Shown here: in pieces, positions 1 through 7,074 of the stretch
Numbering within the stretch: position 1 is the stretch's first letter
Layout of the letters: every line of letters starts with the position of its first letter
Origin: DATKBT01 sp035546295
GTDB lineage: Bacteria; Acidobacteriota; Thermoanaerobaculia; Multivoradales; Multivoraceae
Direction of reading: 5' to 3'
NCBI GenBank assembly: GCA_035546295.1
Contig: DATKBT010000135.1
Location: 1 to 11,662, forward strand
DNA: 11,662 nucleotides
Notes under the pieces: generated by a model
Told to the model about the DNA's origin: nothing
Seen by the model: the letters and a program-made list of their open reading frames with translations, nothing else
The model's database searches: none
Made by a program: the position numbers and the translations under genes

Positions 1-158
1 GTCAACGGCCGGTACTGGTCTTCGCCGCCGGGCTCACCGACGTCGGCGTCGAGATCGCCGTGACCGACACCGTCAGCGGATCGCGGCGCAGCTACAGCCA
101 TCCCGGTGGCAGCGCGTTCGCGACGATCACCGACGTCGAGGCGTTCGCCTGTCCCTGA
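1..158 (+). pseudogene. 3' end of a secreted/surface protein, apparent 1-nt frameshift (partial)
   Basis: Only the last ~50 codons are in the window. From base 18 onward the frame ending at TGA 156-158 reads VFAAGLTDVGVEIAVTDT and then a Ser/Gly-rich tail ending ...EAFACP. I recognise this as the C-terminal pattern of many secreted proteins of Acidobacteriota, which usually reads VNGRFWVF.ALTDVEY...VTDT and often ends near a DTxAFA motif. The VNGRYW part of the pattern is present too, but in another frame (bases 1-18), so the two halves join only if one G is restored in the TGG|TC at 16-20. Either the gene is broken here or the assembly lost a base. The role is unknown; in such proteins this domain sits at the end of larger extracellular proteins. 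The main body lies outside the window. Confidence 0.6.
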
Positions 159-208
159 CGGCCGAGCCGGGCATCCCAACGAGTACACTCGCGCCTTTGG
201 GAGGCCCG

Positions 209-874
209 ATGAAGCTCGAGCTCGACGCCGACAAGCTGCTGACGACGACGCGCGCGGTGCGCAAGCGGCTGGACTTCGATCGCCCTGTCGATCTCGAAGC
301 GGTCCGCGACTGCCTCCAGATCGCGCTCCAGGCGCCCTCGGGATCCAATGCGCAGGGCTGGCACTTCGTTCTGGTCACCGACGCGGAGAAGCGCAGGGCG
401 CTCGGCGAGATCTACCGGCGCGCCTTTGCCGTCTACCGCGACATGCCGATCTCGGCGCACGCGCTCGCCGAGAAGCGCGAGGGTGACGAGCACTCCCAGA
501 TGGAGCGTGTCGTCTCCTCTGCCGAGTACCTGGCCGCCAACATGGAGCGCGCACCGGCGCTCCTGATCCCCTGCGTCGAGGGCCGCGCCGACGGCGCCAG
601 CGGGGACCTCGCCAACCTGGCTCAGGCGAGCCTCTACGGATCGATCCTACCGGCGACCTGGAGCTTCATGCTCGCTGCTCGCGAACGCGGCATCGGCACC
701 TCGTGGACGACGCTGCACCTGATGTTCGAGCGCGAGGCGGCCGAGGTCCTCGGCATCCCCTACGACCTGGTGACGCAGGTGGCGATGTCGCCGGTTGCCT
801 ACACCAGGGGGAGGGAGTTCGAGCCTGCGCTGCGCAGGCCCCTCGACGACGTGCTTCACCTGAACCGGTGGTGA
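209..874 (+). CDS. Nitroreductase-family FMN oxidoreductase
   Basis: A 221-residue protein of nitroreductase length. The family reduces nitroaromatics, quinones or flavin-dependent substrates with NAD(P)H on FMN, in the cytoplasm as a homodimer; the substrate here is unknown. Seen: the N-terminal Arg cluster RAVRKR (residues 15-20) that contacts the FMN phosphate, the APSGSNAQGWHF motif (42-53), the helix SFMLAARERGIGTSW (152-166), and a tail ending PLDDVLHLNRW. ATG 209 was chosen because GGGAGG (199-204) precedes it. An in-frame TTG at 197 overlaps that site and is less likely. A TACACT hexamer at 184-189 could be a -10 box, but no good -35 is visible. The AraC-type regulator starts 24 bases after the stop, so the two may be co-transcribed. 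Confidence 0.88.
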   Translation: MKLELDADKLLTTTRAVRKRLDFDRPVDLEAVRDCLQIALQAPSGSNAQGWHFVLVTDAEKRRALGEIYRRAFAVYRDMPISAHALAEKREGDEHSQMERVVSSAEYLAANMERAPALLIPCVEGRADGASGDLANLAQASLYGSILPATWSFMLAARERGIGTSWTTLHLMFEREAAEVLGIPYDLVTQVAMSPVAYTRGREFEPALRRPLDDVLHLNRW

Positions 875-898
875 GCGGACGGTGAAGGCCGGCGCCTG

Positions 899-1738
899 GT
901 GGCCGAGGCCGTGATCGCCAACGGCTTCTCGTCGGGCGGCCGGTCGGCGCGCAGTGCGCCGCTGGGCTACTCCGAGTGGGCGCCGCCCGCCGGCCTCGAG
1001 TGGGCGATCGAGTGTGTCTGGACCCGCCGCACCGGCGGGGGTCCCGCGCACCGGAGCCGCGTCTTGCCCGACGGCTGCGCAGATCTGATCTTCGACGTCT
1101 CGCCGGAGTGTGGGCTCACCGGCGGCGGAGTCCACGGGCTGCGCGCGATCGCGGTCGGCACCATGACGAAGCCCCTCGACACCGAGTTGGCGCCCCGCTC
1201 CACGCTCATCGGGATCCGCTTTCATCCGGGCGCCGGGTACCCGTTCCTCGGCGCGCCACTCGAGGAGCTGGTCGATCGGCGGGTGGGCCTCACCGAGCTC
1301 TGGCCGCGCGCCGCCGTCGAGCGGCTCCTCGGGCGGCTCGCCGAGAGCGAGCGCCCCGCTCAGTGGTCGAGCGCGCTGGTCGCCGAGCTGTCTCCGAGGA
1401 GATCCTGCATTCCCGATCAGGCGGTGCGGCAGGCCGTTCGCTGGATCCTCGAGAGCCAAGGGCGGGTCCGCGCCGGCGAGCTCGCGCTTCGCCTCGGGAT
1501 TTCGCGCCAGACGCTCGCGCGTCGCTTTCGCCGGCAGGTGGGTGTCGGACCGAAGATGCTGGCCCGGGTCGTCCGGCTACGGGCGACGGTGGAGCGCATC
1601 GACCGCGCCGGCCCGATCGACTGGGCCGAGCTGGCGCTGGAGCAGGGCTTCAGCGATCAGGCGCACCTGTGCGCCGAGCTTCGTGAGCTGGCGGGGGAGC
1701 CGCCGACTCGACTGCTCGCCAAGCGGCGCTCTCCCTGA
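899..1738 (+). CDS. AraC-family transcriptional regulator with DUF6597-like sensor domain
   Basis: 279 residues. The N-terminal half (about 24-135) has the pattern of DUF6597: an early aromatic segment (YSEWAPPAGLEWAIECVW), then LPDGCADLIFD (56-66), then IGIRFHPGAGYPFLG (104-118). The C-terminal half (about 175-275) is an AraC double helix-turn-helix: ELALRLGISRQTLARRF (194-210) is the first recognition unit, and ELALEQGFSDQAHLCAELREL (244-264) the second, with the typical GFSDQAH. It binds DNA, presumably in response to a small ligand that cannot be named. The start is uncertain: GTG 899 is the first usual start after the in-frame stop of the upstream gene, and GTG 911 is an alternative. No strong SD is seen. 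It lies 24 bases after the nitroreductase gene and upstream of the VOC gene, which are its plausible targets (inference). Confidence 0.85.
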   Translation: MAEAVIANGFSSGGRSARSAPLGYSEWAPPAGLEWAIECVWTRRTGGGPAHRSRVLPDGCADLIFDVSPECGLTGGGVHGLRAIAVGTMTKPLDTELAPRSTLIGIRFHPGAGYPFLGAPLEELVDRRVGLTELWPRAAVERLLGRLAESERPAQWSSALVAELSPRRSCIPDQAVRQAVRWILESQGRVRAGELALRLGISRQTLARRFRRQVGVGPKMLARVVRLRATVERIDRAGPIDWAELALEQGFSDQAHLCAELRELAGEPPTRLLAKRRSP

Positions 1739-1751
1739 ACGCTTCGACGAG

Positions 1752-1773
1752 GCGGCGCGCCGTCGCGCGCCGC
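1752..1773 (+). terminator. Strong GC hairpin, probable terminator after the AraC gene
   Basis: A perfect 9-bp stem (GCGGCGCGC at 1752-1760, GCGCGCCGC at 1765-1773) with a 4-base loop CGTC begins 13 bases after the regulator's stop. A T-rich stretch (ATTTCTTC, 1782-1789) follows, but only after eight other bases, so it is not a textbook intrinsic terminator. Its place between two genes on the same strand fits a terminator or processing stop that separates the VOC gene. Confidence 0.5.
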
Positions 1774-1885
1774 AGCGCACCATTTCTTCAAGACGAAGAG
1801 CGCTGCGCTCGATAGGGTCCGCGTTCCAGCGACGGCTCGCCAGGCCGCGTTGATTGCCGACCGACACCAGAAGGGAGAACGCCGC

Positions 1886-2287
1886 ATGTCCGACCTGTCG
1901 TTTCGCAAGCTCACCCCCATCCTGGAGGTCGCCGAGATCGAGCCCTCGATTCCGTTCTGGGAGAGCCTCGGATTCGAGAAGACCGTGGAGGTCCCGCACG
2001 AGGATCGTCTCGGCTTCGCCATCTTCCAACGCGAAGGCGTCGAGGTGATGCTCCAGACCCTCGACTCGATGCGCGCCGACAACGCCGGCCTCGCCATCGA
2101 CGAGCCTCCTCGCGCGCTCCTCTACTTCGAGGTCACGGGCCTCGACGAGCTGATCGCTCGCGCCGGGGACTTCGACGTCGCCGTCCCCGAGCGCACGACG
2201 TTCTACGGCGCGCGCGAGCTCTTCGTCCGCGATCCTGCCGGTAACCTCATCGGCTTCGCCGAGCACGGGCAGGCGTCACCGGAGTAG
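1886..2287 (+). CDS. VOC-superfamily protein (glyoxalase/bleomycin-resistance fold)
   Basis: A 133-residue protein, the usual length for a single-chain VOC protein with two beta-alpha-beta-beta-beta modules. Seen: module one LTPILEVAEIEPSIPFWESL (9-28) followed by GFEKTVEV, F-A-I-F and GVEVMLQ (51-57); module two YFEVTGLDELIARAG (80-94), then the typical ending ELFVRDPAGNLIGFAEH (111-127). Glu53 and Glu126 sit where metal-binding acids are often found. The first-strand His of glyoxalase I is a Thr/Pro here, so the metal site is not complete by the glyoxalase pattern. It may be a binding or resistance protein rather than an enzyme. ATG 1886 is preceded by AAGGGAG (1871-1877), an excellent site; an in-frame TTG at 1850 has none. 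It is likely its own transcript after the hairpin at 1752-1773. Confidence 0.88.
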   Translation: MSDLSFRKLTPILEVAEIEPSIPFWESLGFEKTVEVPHEDRLGFAIFQREGVEVMLQTLDSMRADNAGLAIDEPPRALLYFEVTGLDELIARAGDFDVAVPERTTFYGARELFVRDPAGNLIGFAEHGQASPE

Positions 2288-2372
2288 ACCGGAGCACTCA
2301 TCGGAACGATTCGCGGAATGCGACGAGGTCGACCCGGATCGCTGGCGCCGGCCACCACCGACCCGTTCGCTC

Positions 2373-2555
2373 CTACCAGTCGAATTTCACGTAGGCCAAC
2401 GCGCGCCTCCCCAACAGATCCCCGCCGAAGATCTGGTAGGCCTCGTCGTCGAGGAGGTTGGACACGTTGACGCCGAGCTCCCAGTCCTCGCGCAGCCTGT
2501 ACCCCGCGTTCGAATCGACGGTTTCGTACGCGGGGACGACGCCGCGGAAGACGCC
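2373..2555 (-). pseudogene. 3' remnant of a TonB-dependent outer-membrane receptor gene
   Basis: Reading the minus strand to the stop at 2375-2373 gives about 60 residues: VVPAYETVDSNAGYRL, then ELGVNVSNLLDDEAYQIFGG, then DLLGRRALAYVKFDW. This is the last part of a TonB-dependent receptor barrel: final strands, the NLLDxxY motif, the GRR turn, and the terminal aromatic residue that the BAM machinery recognises. The rest of the receptor (normally 600-1000 residues) is missing. Upstream on this strand the frame passes into sequence without receptor features and then lies under the dehydrogenase gene on the other strand. No start codon or SD serves the fragment. It is best read as the stump left by a deletion or rearrangement. 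The exact 5' limit of similarity (about 2550) is an estimate. Confidence 0.72.
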
Positions 2556-2764
2556 GGCGAGAGGAGCGGCAGAGGAAGGAGACCGCTCTCTAACCAGCGC
2601 GAGGCCGCGGTTGTTTCGGGAGCGCGGAGGCGGGTTATCCTCCCGGCTCGAGACGGCTGCCGAGAACGTCGCGCCCGGGTCGTCGGGCCGACCGCGCGAA
2701 ACGAGCGAGTCCGCACCGTGTGCTCGGGCCGGATCGTGTACCGCGAGAGGCGACTGGAGGATCG

Positions 2765-4174
2765 ATGGGCATCGTGAACGAGCTGAGAAGGGTTCTCGAT
2801 CCCGACGCGGTCCTGGAGGGGGAGCAGGTCTCGCTGCGCAGCAACGGGTGGGGCCGTCGCGACCCCTGCCGCGCTCGAGCCGTGGTGCGCCCGCGTGACA
2901 CCGAGGGCGTCTCGACGGTCCTGCGCCTCTGTCACGCCGCCGGCCAACCGGTCGTCTTGCACGGTGGCATGACCGGGCTGGTCGCCGGCGCCGTGGCTCG
3001 TCCCGAGGAGATCGCGCTCTCGCTCGAGCGGATGACGGCGATCGAGGAGGTGGATGCCGCTGGGCGCACGATGACGGCGCAGGCCGGTGTCACCCTCGAA
3101 CGAATCCAGCGGGCGGCGGAGGAGGCCGGCTGCCTGTTTCCGCTCGACCTCGGAGCTCGCGGCTCGTGCACGATCGGCGGCAACGTGGCGACCAATGCCG
3201 GCGGCAATCATGTGCTGCGCTACGGCATGACCCGAGCCCAGGTGCTCGGGCTCGAGGCGGTGCTGGCCGACGGCACCGTGATCGACGATCTGCGCAAGAT
3301 GCTCAAGAACAACGCCGGCTACGACCTCAAGCAGCTGTTCATCGGCTCTGAGGGCACCCTCGGCGTCGTCACCCGCGTCGTGCTGCGCCTGCGTGCGCGC
3401 CCGCGCAGCGAGAACACCGCGCTGGTCGCCGTCGACTCGTTCGGCGGGATCATCCGCCTGCTGGGTGCGAGCGAGGAGCACCTCGGCGGCGACCTCACCG
3501 CCTTCGAGGTGATGTGGGACGACTACTACCGGACGACGACCACCGAGCCGGCGAAGAGCCGCCCGCCGCTGCCTCACGGCCACCCCTACTACGCGATCGT
3601 CGAGATGCTGGGCTCGCATCCCGAGAGCGACGCCGCGCGGTTCGAGGGTCTGCTCGGGGAGGCGGTGGAGGAGGGCTGGGCCGCCGACGCGGTGCTCGCG
3701 AGCTCGCGCTCCGAGCGCCGAGCGATCTGGGCGATCCGCGACGACGTCGAGCAGCTCGGCCGCTACGCTCCGATCTTCACCTTCGACGTCAGCGTCCCGA
3801 TCGCGAGGATGGAGTCGTACGTCGAGGAGCTGCGCTCCGGCCTTGCGGAGGAGTTTCCCGACCGCGAGGTCCACTGCATCGTCTTCGGCCACCTCGGCGA
3901 CGGGAACCTCCACCCGACGGTCGCCGTCGGCGAGTCGGGCTCGGAGGTTCGCCGCCGGGTCGAGGCACGGGTCTACGGCCCGTTGCGCGAGCGCGGCGGC
4001 TCGGTGTCGGCCGAGCACGGGATCGGGCTGGAGAAGCAGCTGTACCTCTCGTGGAGCCGGGGGCCGGCCGAGATCGAGATGATGCGGACGCTGAAGCGGG
4101 CGTTGGATCCGAAGGGGATCTTGAATCCCGGTCGGGTCGTCCCGGGGATGATGCCCCAGCGTGAGGCCGGGTGA
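2765..4174 (+). CDS. FAD-linked 2-hydroxyacid dehydrogenase (GlcD / D-2-hydroxyglutarate dehydrogenase type)
   Basis: 469 residues, the normal length for the GlcD/DLD/D2HGDH group, which oxidises D-2-hydroxyacids (glycolate, D-lactate, D-2-hydroxyglutarate) and passes electrons from FAD to a carrier. Seen: PCMH-type FAD domain (about 37-205) with HGGMTGL (66-72), PLDLGARGSCTIGGNVATNAGG (126-147), GYDLKQLFIGSEGTLG (185-200); C-terminal cap domain with the metal-site motif HLGDGNLH (376-383), the SAEHGIGLEK stretch (415-424) and the ending DPKGILNPG (448-456). The substrate cannot be told from sequence alone. ATG 2765 follows GGAGG (2756-2760) at 4 bases; an in-frame GTG at 2720 is less likely. 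A weak promoter-like pair (TTGTTT 2611, TATCCT 2636) lies upstream. No GlcE or GlcF gene adjoins, which favours a single-subunit enzyme. The stop codon lies within a tandem repeat. Confidence 0.92.
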   Translation: MGIVNELRRVLDPDAVLEGEQVSLRSNGWGRRDPCRARAVVRPRDTEGVSTVLRLCHAAGQPVVLHGGMTGLVAGAVARPEEIALSLERMTAIEEVDAAGRTMTAQAGVTLERIQRAAEEAGCLFPLDLGARGSCTIGGNVATNAGGNHVLRYGMTRAQVLGLEAVLADGTVIDDLRKMLKNNAGYDLKQLFIGSEGTLGVVTRVVLRLRARPRSENTALVAVDSFGGIIRLLGASEEHLGGDLTAFEVMWDDYYRTTTTEPAKSRPPLPHGHPYYAIVEMLGSHPESDAARFEGLLGEAVEEGWAADAVLASSRSERRAIWAIRDDVEQLGRYAPIFTFDVSVPIARMESYVEELRSGLAEEFPDREVHCIVFGHLGDGNLHPTVAVGESGSEVRRRVEARVYGPLRERGGSVSAEHGIGLEKQLYLSWSRGPAEIEMMRTLKRALDPKGILNPGRVVPGMMPQREAG

Positions 4175-4217
4175 GGCCGGGTGAGGCCGGGTGAGGCCGG
4201 ATGAGGCCGGGTGAGGC
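4161..4217 (+). repeat. 10-bp tandem repeat (GTGAGGCCGG) over the dehydrogenase stop codon
   Basis: Four perfect copies of GTGAGGCCGG (4161-4200), a fifth with one change (ATGAGGCCGG, 4201-4210), and a partial sixth (GTGAGGC, 4211-4217). The first copy encodes the last residues (EAG) of the dehydrogenase, and its TGA stop (4172-4174) lies in copy two. Such a run is typical of slipped-strand expansion. Confidence 0.95.
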
Positions 4218-4299
4218 GTTGACGGCAGCGCCAGCGCTGAGCCGCGGCCACCTCCGAGACGTGGCGTGCTCTTCGCCGGCGGTCACCAGCGAGCCGTCC

Positions 4300-4318
4300 T
4301 CGAGAGAGCCGCTCTCGA
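4300..4318. terminator. Hairpin between convergent genes (possible bidirectional terminator)
   Basis: A 7-bp stem TCGAGAG/CTCTCGA with loop AGCCG lies in the 208-base gap between the dehydrogenase (+) and the kinase (-), which converge. No T-run flanks it on either side, so termination would have to be hairpin-only or Rho-assisted. Apart from the tandem repeat, nothing else is evident in this gap. Confidence 0.3.
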
Positions 4319-4382
4319 ACAGGGGCGTCGGCAGGCGTCACCGCGGTCCACGACCCCGTGGCCCGCTGCTCCGGCGCCCCGG

Positions 4383-7070
4383 CTACGGGGGCTCGCGGCG
4401 GGCAGCGCCCAGGGCCTCCAGGACCAGGCTGCTGGCCCGCGTGTCCGGATGCTCCTCGCCGAGCAGGTCGCGACGCAGCTCCCAGGCCTGGCGGTACAGC
4501 TCGCCGGCGCGCTCCACGTCTCCGATCGCGCGGGCGACATCGCCGAGCTGCTGCAACGAGGCCGCCACTTCGGGGTGCCGGTCGCCGCGGCTGGCGCGGC
4601 GCCGAGCGAGCGCGTCCTCCGCCAGCCGTCGCGCCCGCTCGAGCTCTGCCCGGTCGAGCGCGATCGCGGCGAGCTGCGAGACGGCCGCGGCGGCGTGCGG
4701 GTGATCACGACCGAAGAGGCGCTCGAAGCCGTCACGGGCCTCCGCGTAGAGCACGGCCGCCGCCTCCGGCCGGTCGTCCGCGCGCAGCGAGGCACCCAGA
4801 TTGAGGCGCGTCGCCAGTGCGTTCGGGTGATCGGACCCGGCCGTCTCCGTCCAGAAGTCGAGAACGCCCCGGAACAGCTCCTCCGCCTCGTCCGCCTGTC
4901 CCTGCTTGAAGAGCGCCACCGCGAGGTTGTTCTGGGCGGTGACCGTCAGCGGATGGTCGTCGCCGTGGACTCGGCGGTGCGTCGCCAAGACTCGGCGAAG
5001 CAGATCCGTAGCGTCGACGAAGCGGCCCTGGTGAACGAGCAGCGCGGCGAGGTTGTTGCGCGCGATCACGGTGTCGGGGTGGTGCGCGCCGAGGTCGGGA
5101 GCCAGGATCGCGAGCGCTTCCTGGTACAACGCCTCGGCCGCGGCGAGCTCCCCCTGCTGGCGGCGCAGCACCGCCTGCTGCGCCAGGTTCCGCGCCACGT
5201 CGGCATGGCGGTTCCCCTGCAGCCGCCGGCGGGTCTCGAGCGCCTCGGCCAGCAGTGCATCCCCTCTCTCGGGCTGCTCGATCTGGAAGGCCAGCACCGC
5301 GAGCTGCTCCAGATCGCTCGCCGCCGCCAGGCTGTCGCGGCCGAGCTGGCGTTCGTGCAGCGCCAGCGCCTGCTGGAGCGCCCTCTCCGCCTCCTCCGGG
5401 CGGCCGAGCTGGATCAGCGCCGATCCCTTGCGTCGCAGCGCATCCGCGGTGCTCGGGTCTTCCGGCCCGAAACGGCTGCGGCGCAGCTCGAGGGCCGTCT
5501 CCGCGAGCTCGAGGCTGCGCTCGTAGTGCCCGACCCGCTCGGCGATCTCGCTGAGCGTCAGCAACAGGTCCGCCTTGACCGCAGGTGCGCGGCCCAGCTC
5601 CCCCTCGATCCGCGCCACGCCCTGTTCGAGAAGCTCGCGGGCGGAGACCTCCGCACCCTGCGCGGCGGCGGGATCGGCCGCGGTGAAGAGGCTCACCAGG
5701 AACGCCGTGACCTCGTGAGCGGTCTGGGCCTCGCGCTCAGCGCGTCGCGCCTCCCGCTGGCGCTCTTGCGCCTGCCAGGCGGTGGTTCCGAGCCCGGCGA
5801 GGAGCACCGCCAGCAGCGCCGCCGCAGCAGCGAGCCCGACGCGGTGCCGCAGCACGAGCTTATGGGCGCGGTAGAGGGCGCCAGCGGGACGGGCGGTCAC
5901 CGGGTGGCCGCCCAGGTGCCGCTCGAGGTCGGCGGCCAGCGCCTCGGCCGAGCCGTAGCGCCGCTCCGGCTCTGGCCGCAGCGCCATCAGAGCGATGGTG
6001 TCGAGGTCGCCGGCCAGGCGGCGGCGAAGGCGCTCGGGGGTGGTGCGGCGGTCGGCCGCGATCGCGGCCGCGGTCGCGGCGGCGGTCGCGGAAGGATCGT
6101 CGTCGGCCTCACCGGCCATCGAGAGGGCGCTCGAGGGCGGAGGCGGCAGCGCGAGCGCGGCGGTCTCGACGAGCTCCTCCCGCCAGTCGCCGGCGATCCG
6201 CCGCGCGCGTCGCCCGCACAGCAGCTCGTAGAGCACCAGCCCGAGACCGTAGACGTCGGTGGTCACACCCGCCGGCTCGCCACGCAGCTGCTCGGGCGCC
6301 GCGTAGGCGGGGGTGAAGAGCCGCTCGCCGCGTCGGGTCACGGCGGGCTCGTCGCCCTCCTCGCCGAGGAGACGGGCGATCCCGAAGTCGAGCAGCTTGA
6401 TTCGTCCCTCGGGCGTCAACAGGATGTTGGCGGGCTTGAGATCGCGGTGGACGACGAGGTTGCGGTGCGCGTAGCCGACCGCCGCGCACACCTCCTGCAG
6501 AAGCCGCAGCCGCTCCTCGATGCCGAGGCCGCGGCGGTCGCAACCGGCGACCAGCGGCTCCCCTTCCACGAGCTCCATCGCCACGTAAGGGCGGCCCTCC
6601 GCCACGCCGGCGTCGATGAGCCGGGCGATCGCCGGGTGCTCGAGGCGGGCCAGGATGCGCTGCTCGCGGCGGAAGCGCGCCTGGCTCGCCGGGTCGTCGA
6701 GCTCGATCCGGAGCAGCTTGACGGCTGCTTGCTGCACGAAGCCGTCGCCTGTGCGCTCCGCCAGGTAGACCACGCCCATGCCGCCGCGCCCGAGGCGGCT
6801 GAGCAGGCGCCAGGCGCCGAGACGGGAGCCCAGCATCGGGTCCGGTCCCTCCTCGCGCTCATGCTCCGGCGCCAGTCCCAGCAGGTCGGCGGCGTCCCCG
6901 TCGAAGAGGCTCGCCGCGGCTTCCTCGTGCGAAAGCAGACGCTCGACGTCGGCTTGCAGCGCGACATCGCCGCCGCAGATCTCGGTCAGGCGGGCGGCGC
7001 GTTCGGCCTCGGGAAGCGCGACCAGCTCGTCGAGCACCCGCGAGATGCGCTGCCAGTGGTCGGCGTCCAT
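4383..7070 (-). CDS. Membrane Ser/Thr protein kinase with extracytoplasmic TPR domain
   Basis: 895 residues. Order: a short helical N-terminal segment (1-80); a Hanks-type kinase domain (about 86-390) with GRGGMG (94-99), Lys118, Glu136 of helix C, HRDLKPAN (208-215), DFG (228-230) and APEQ (258-261); one membrane helix (about 411-432, Ala/Leu-rich); a charged helical linker; then nine consecutive 42-residue TPR units (516-895) of the kinesin-light-chain-like type with recurring HPxxxxxxxNLA. All catalytic residues are present, so it should be active; Thr245 and Thr253 in the activation loop are possible phosphosites. By topology the kinase is cytoplasmic and the TPRs outside, probably as a protein-binding sensor. 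An Ala/Asp-rich insert (about 321-342) interrupts the C-lobe. The start ATG at 7070 follows the sigma-factor stop by 4 bases, so translation is probably coupled; the longer in-frame upstream reading merely overlaps the sigma gene. Confidence 0.93.
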   Translation of the reverse strand: MDADHWQRISRVLDELVALPEAERAARLTEICGGDVALQADVERLLSHEEAAASLFDGDAADLLGLAPEHEREEGPDPMLGSRLGAWRLLSRLGRGGMGVVYLAERTGDGFVQQAAVKLLRIELDDPASQARFRREQRILARLEHPAIARLIDAGVAEGRPYVAMELVEGEPLVAGCDRRGLGIEERLRLLQEVCAAVGYAHRNLVVHRDLKPANILLTPEGRIKLLDFGIARLLGEEGDEPAVTRRGERLFTPAYAAPEQLRGEPAGVTTDVYGLGLVLYELLCGRRARRIAGDWREELVETAALALPPPPSSALSMAGEADDDPSATAAATAAAIAADRRTTPERLRRRLAGDLDTIALMALRPEPERRYGSAEALAADLERHLGGHPVTARPAGALYRAHKLVLRHRVGLAAAAALLAVLLAGLGTTAWQAQERQREARRAEREAQTAHEVTAFLVSLFTAADPAAAQGAEVSARELLEQGVARIEGELGRAPAVKADLLLTLSEIAERVGHYERSLELAETALELRRSRFGPEDPSTADALRRKGSALIQLGRPEEAERALQQALALHERQLGRDSLAAASDLEQLAVLAFQIEQPERGDALLAEALETRRRLQGNRHADVARNLAQQAVLRRQQGELAAAEALYQEALAILAPDLGAHHPDTVIARNNLAALLVHQGRFVDATDLLRRVLATHRRVHGDDHPLTVTAQNNLAVALFKQGQADEAEELFRGVLDFWTETAGSDHPNALATRLNLGASLRADDRPEAAAVLYAEARDGFERLFGRDHPHAAAAVSQLAAIALDRAELERARRLAEDALARRRASRGDRHPEVAASLQQLGDVARAIGDVERAGELYRQAWELRRDLLGEEHPDTRASSLVLEALGAARREPP

Positions 7071-7074
7071 CGGA

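Noticed and set aside
2387..4018. A 543-codon open frame on the minus strand opposite the dehydrogenase
   Set aside because: Antisense shadow of the dehydrogenase. It also runs across the receptor remnant in the wrong frame; the receptor-like residues appear only in the frame ending at 2373.
4161..4217. CRISPR-like repeat array
   Set aside because: The units are only 10 bases and directly adjoining with no spacers; it is a simple tandem repeat.
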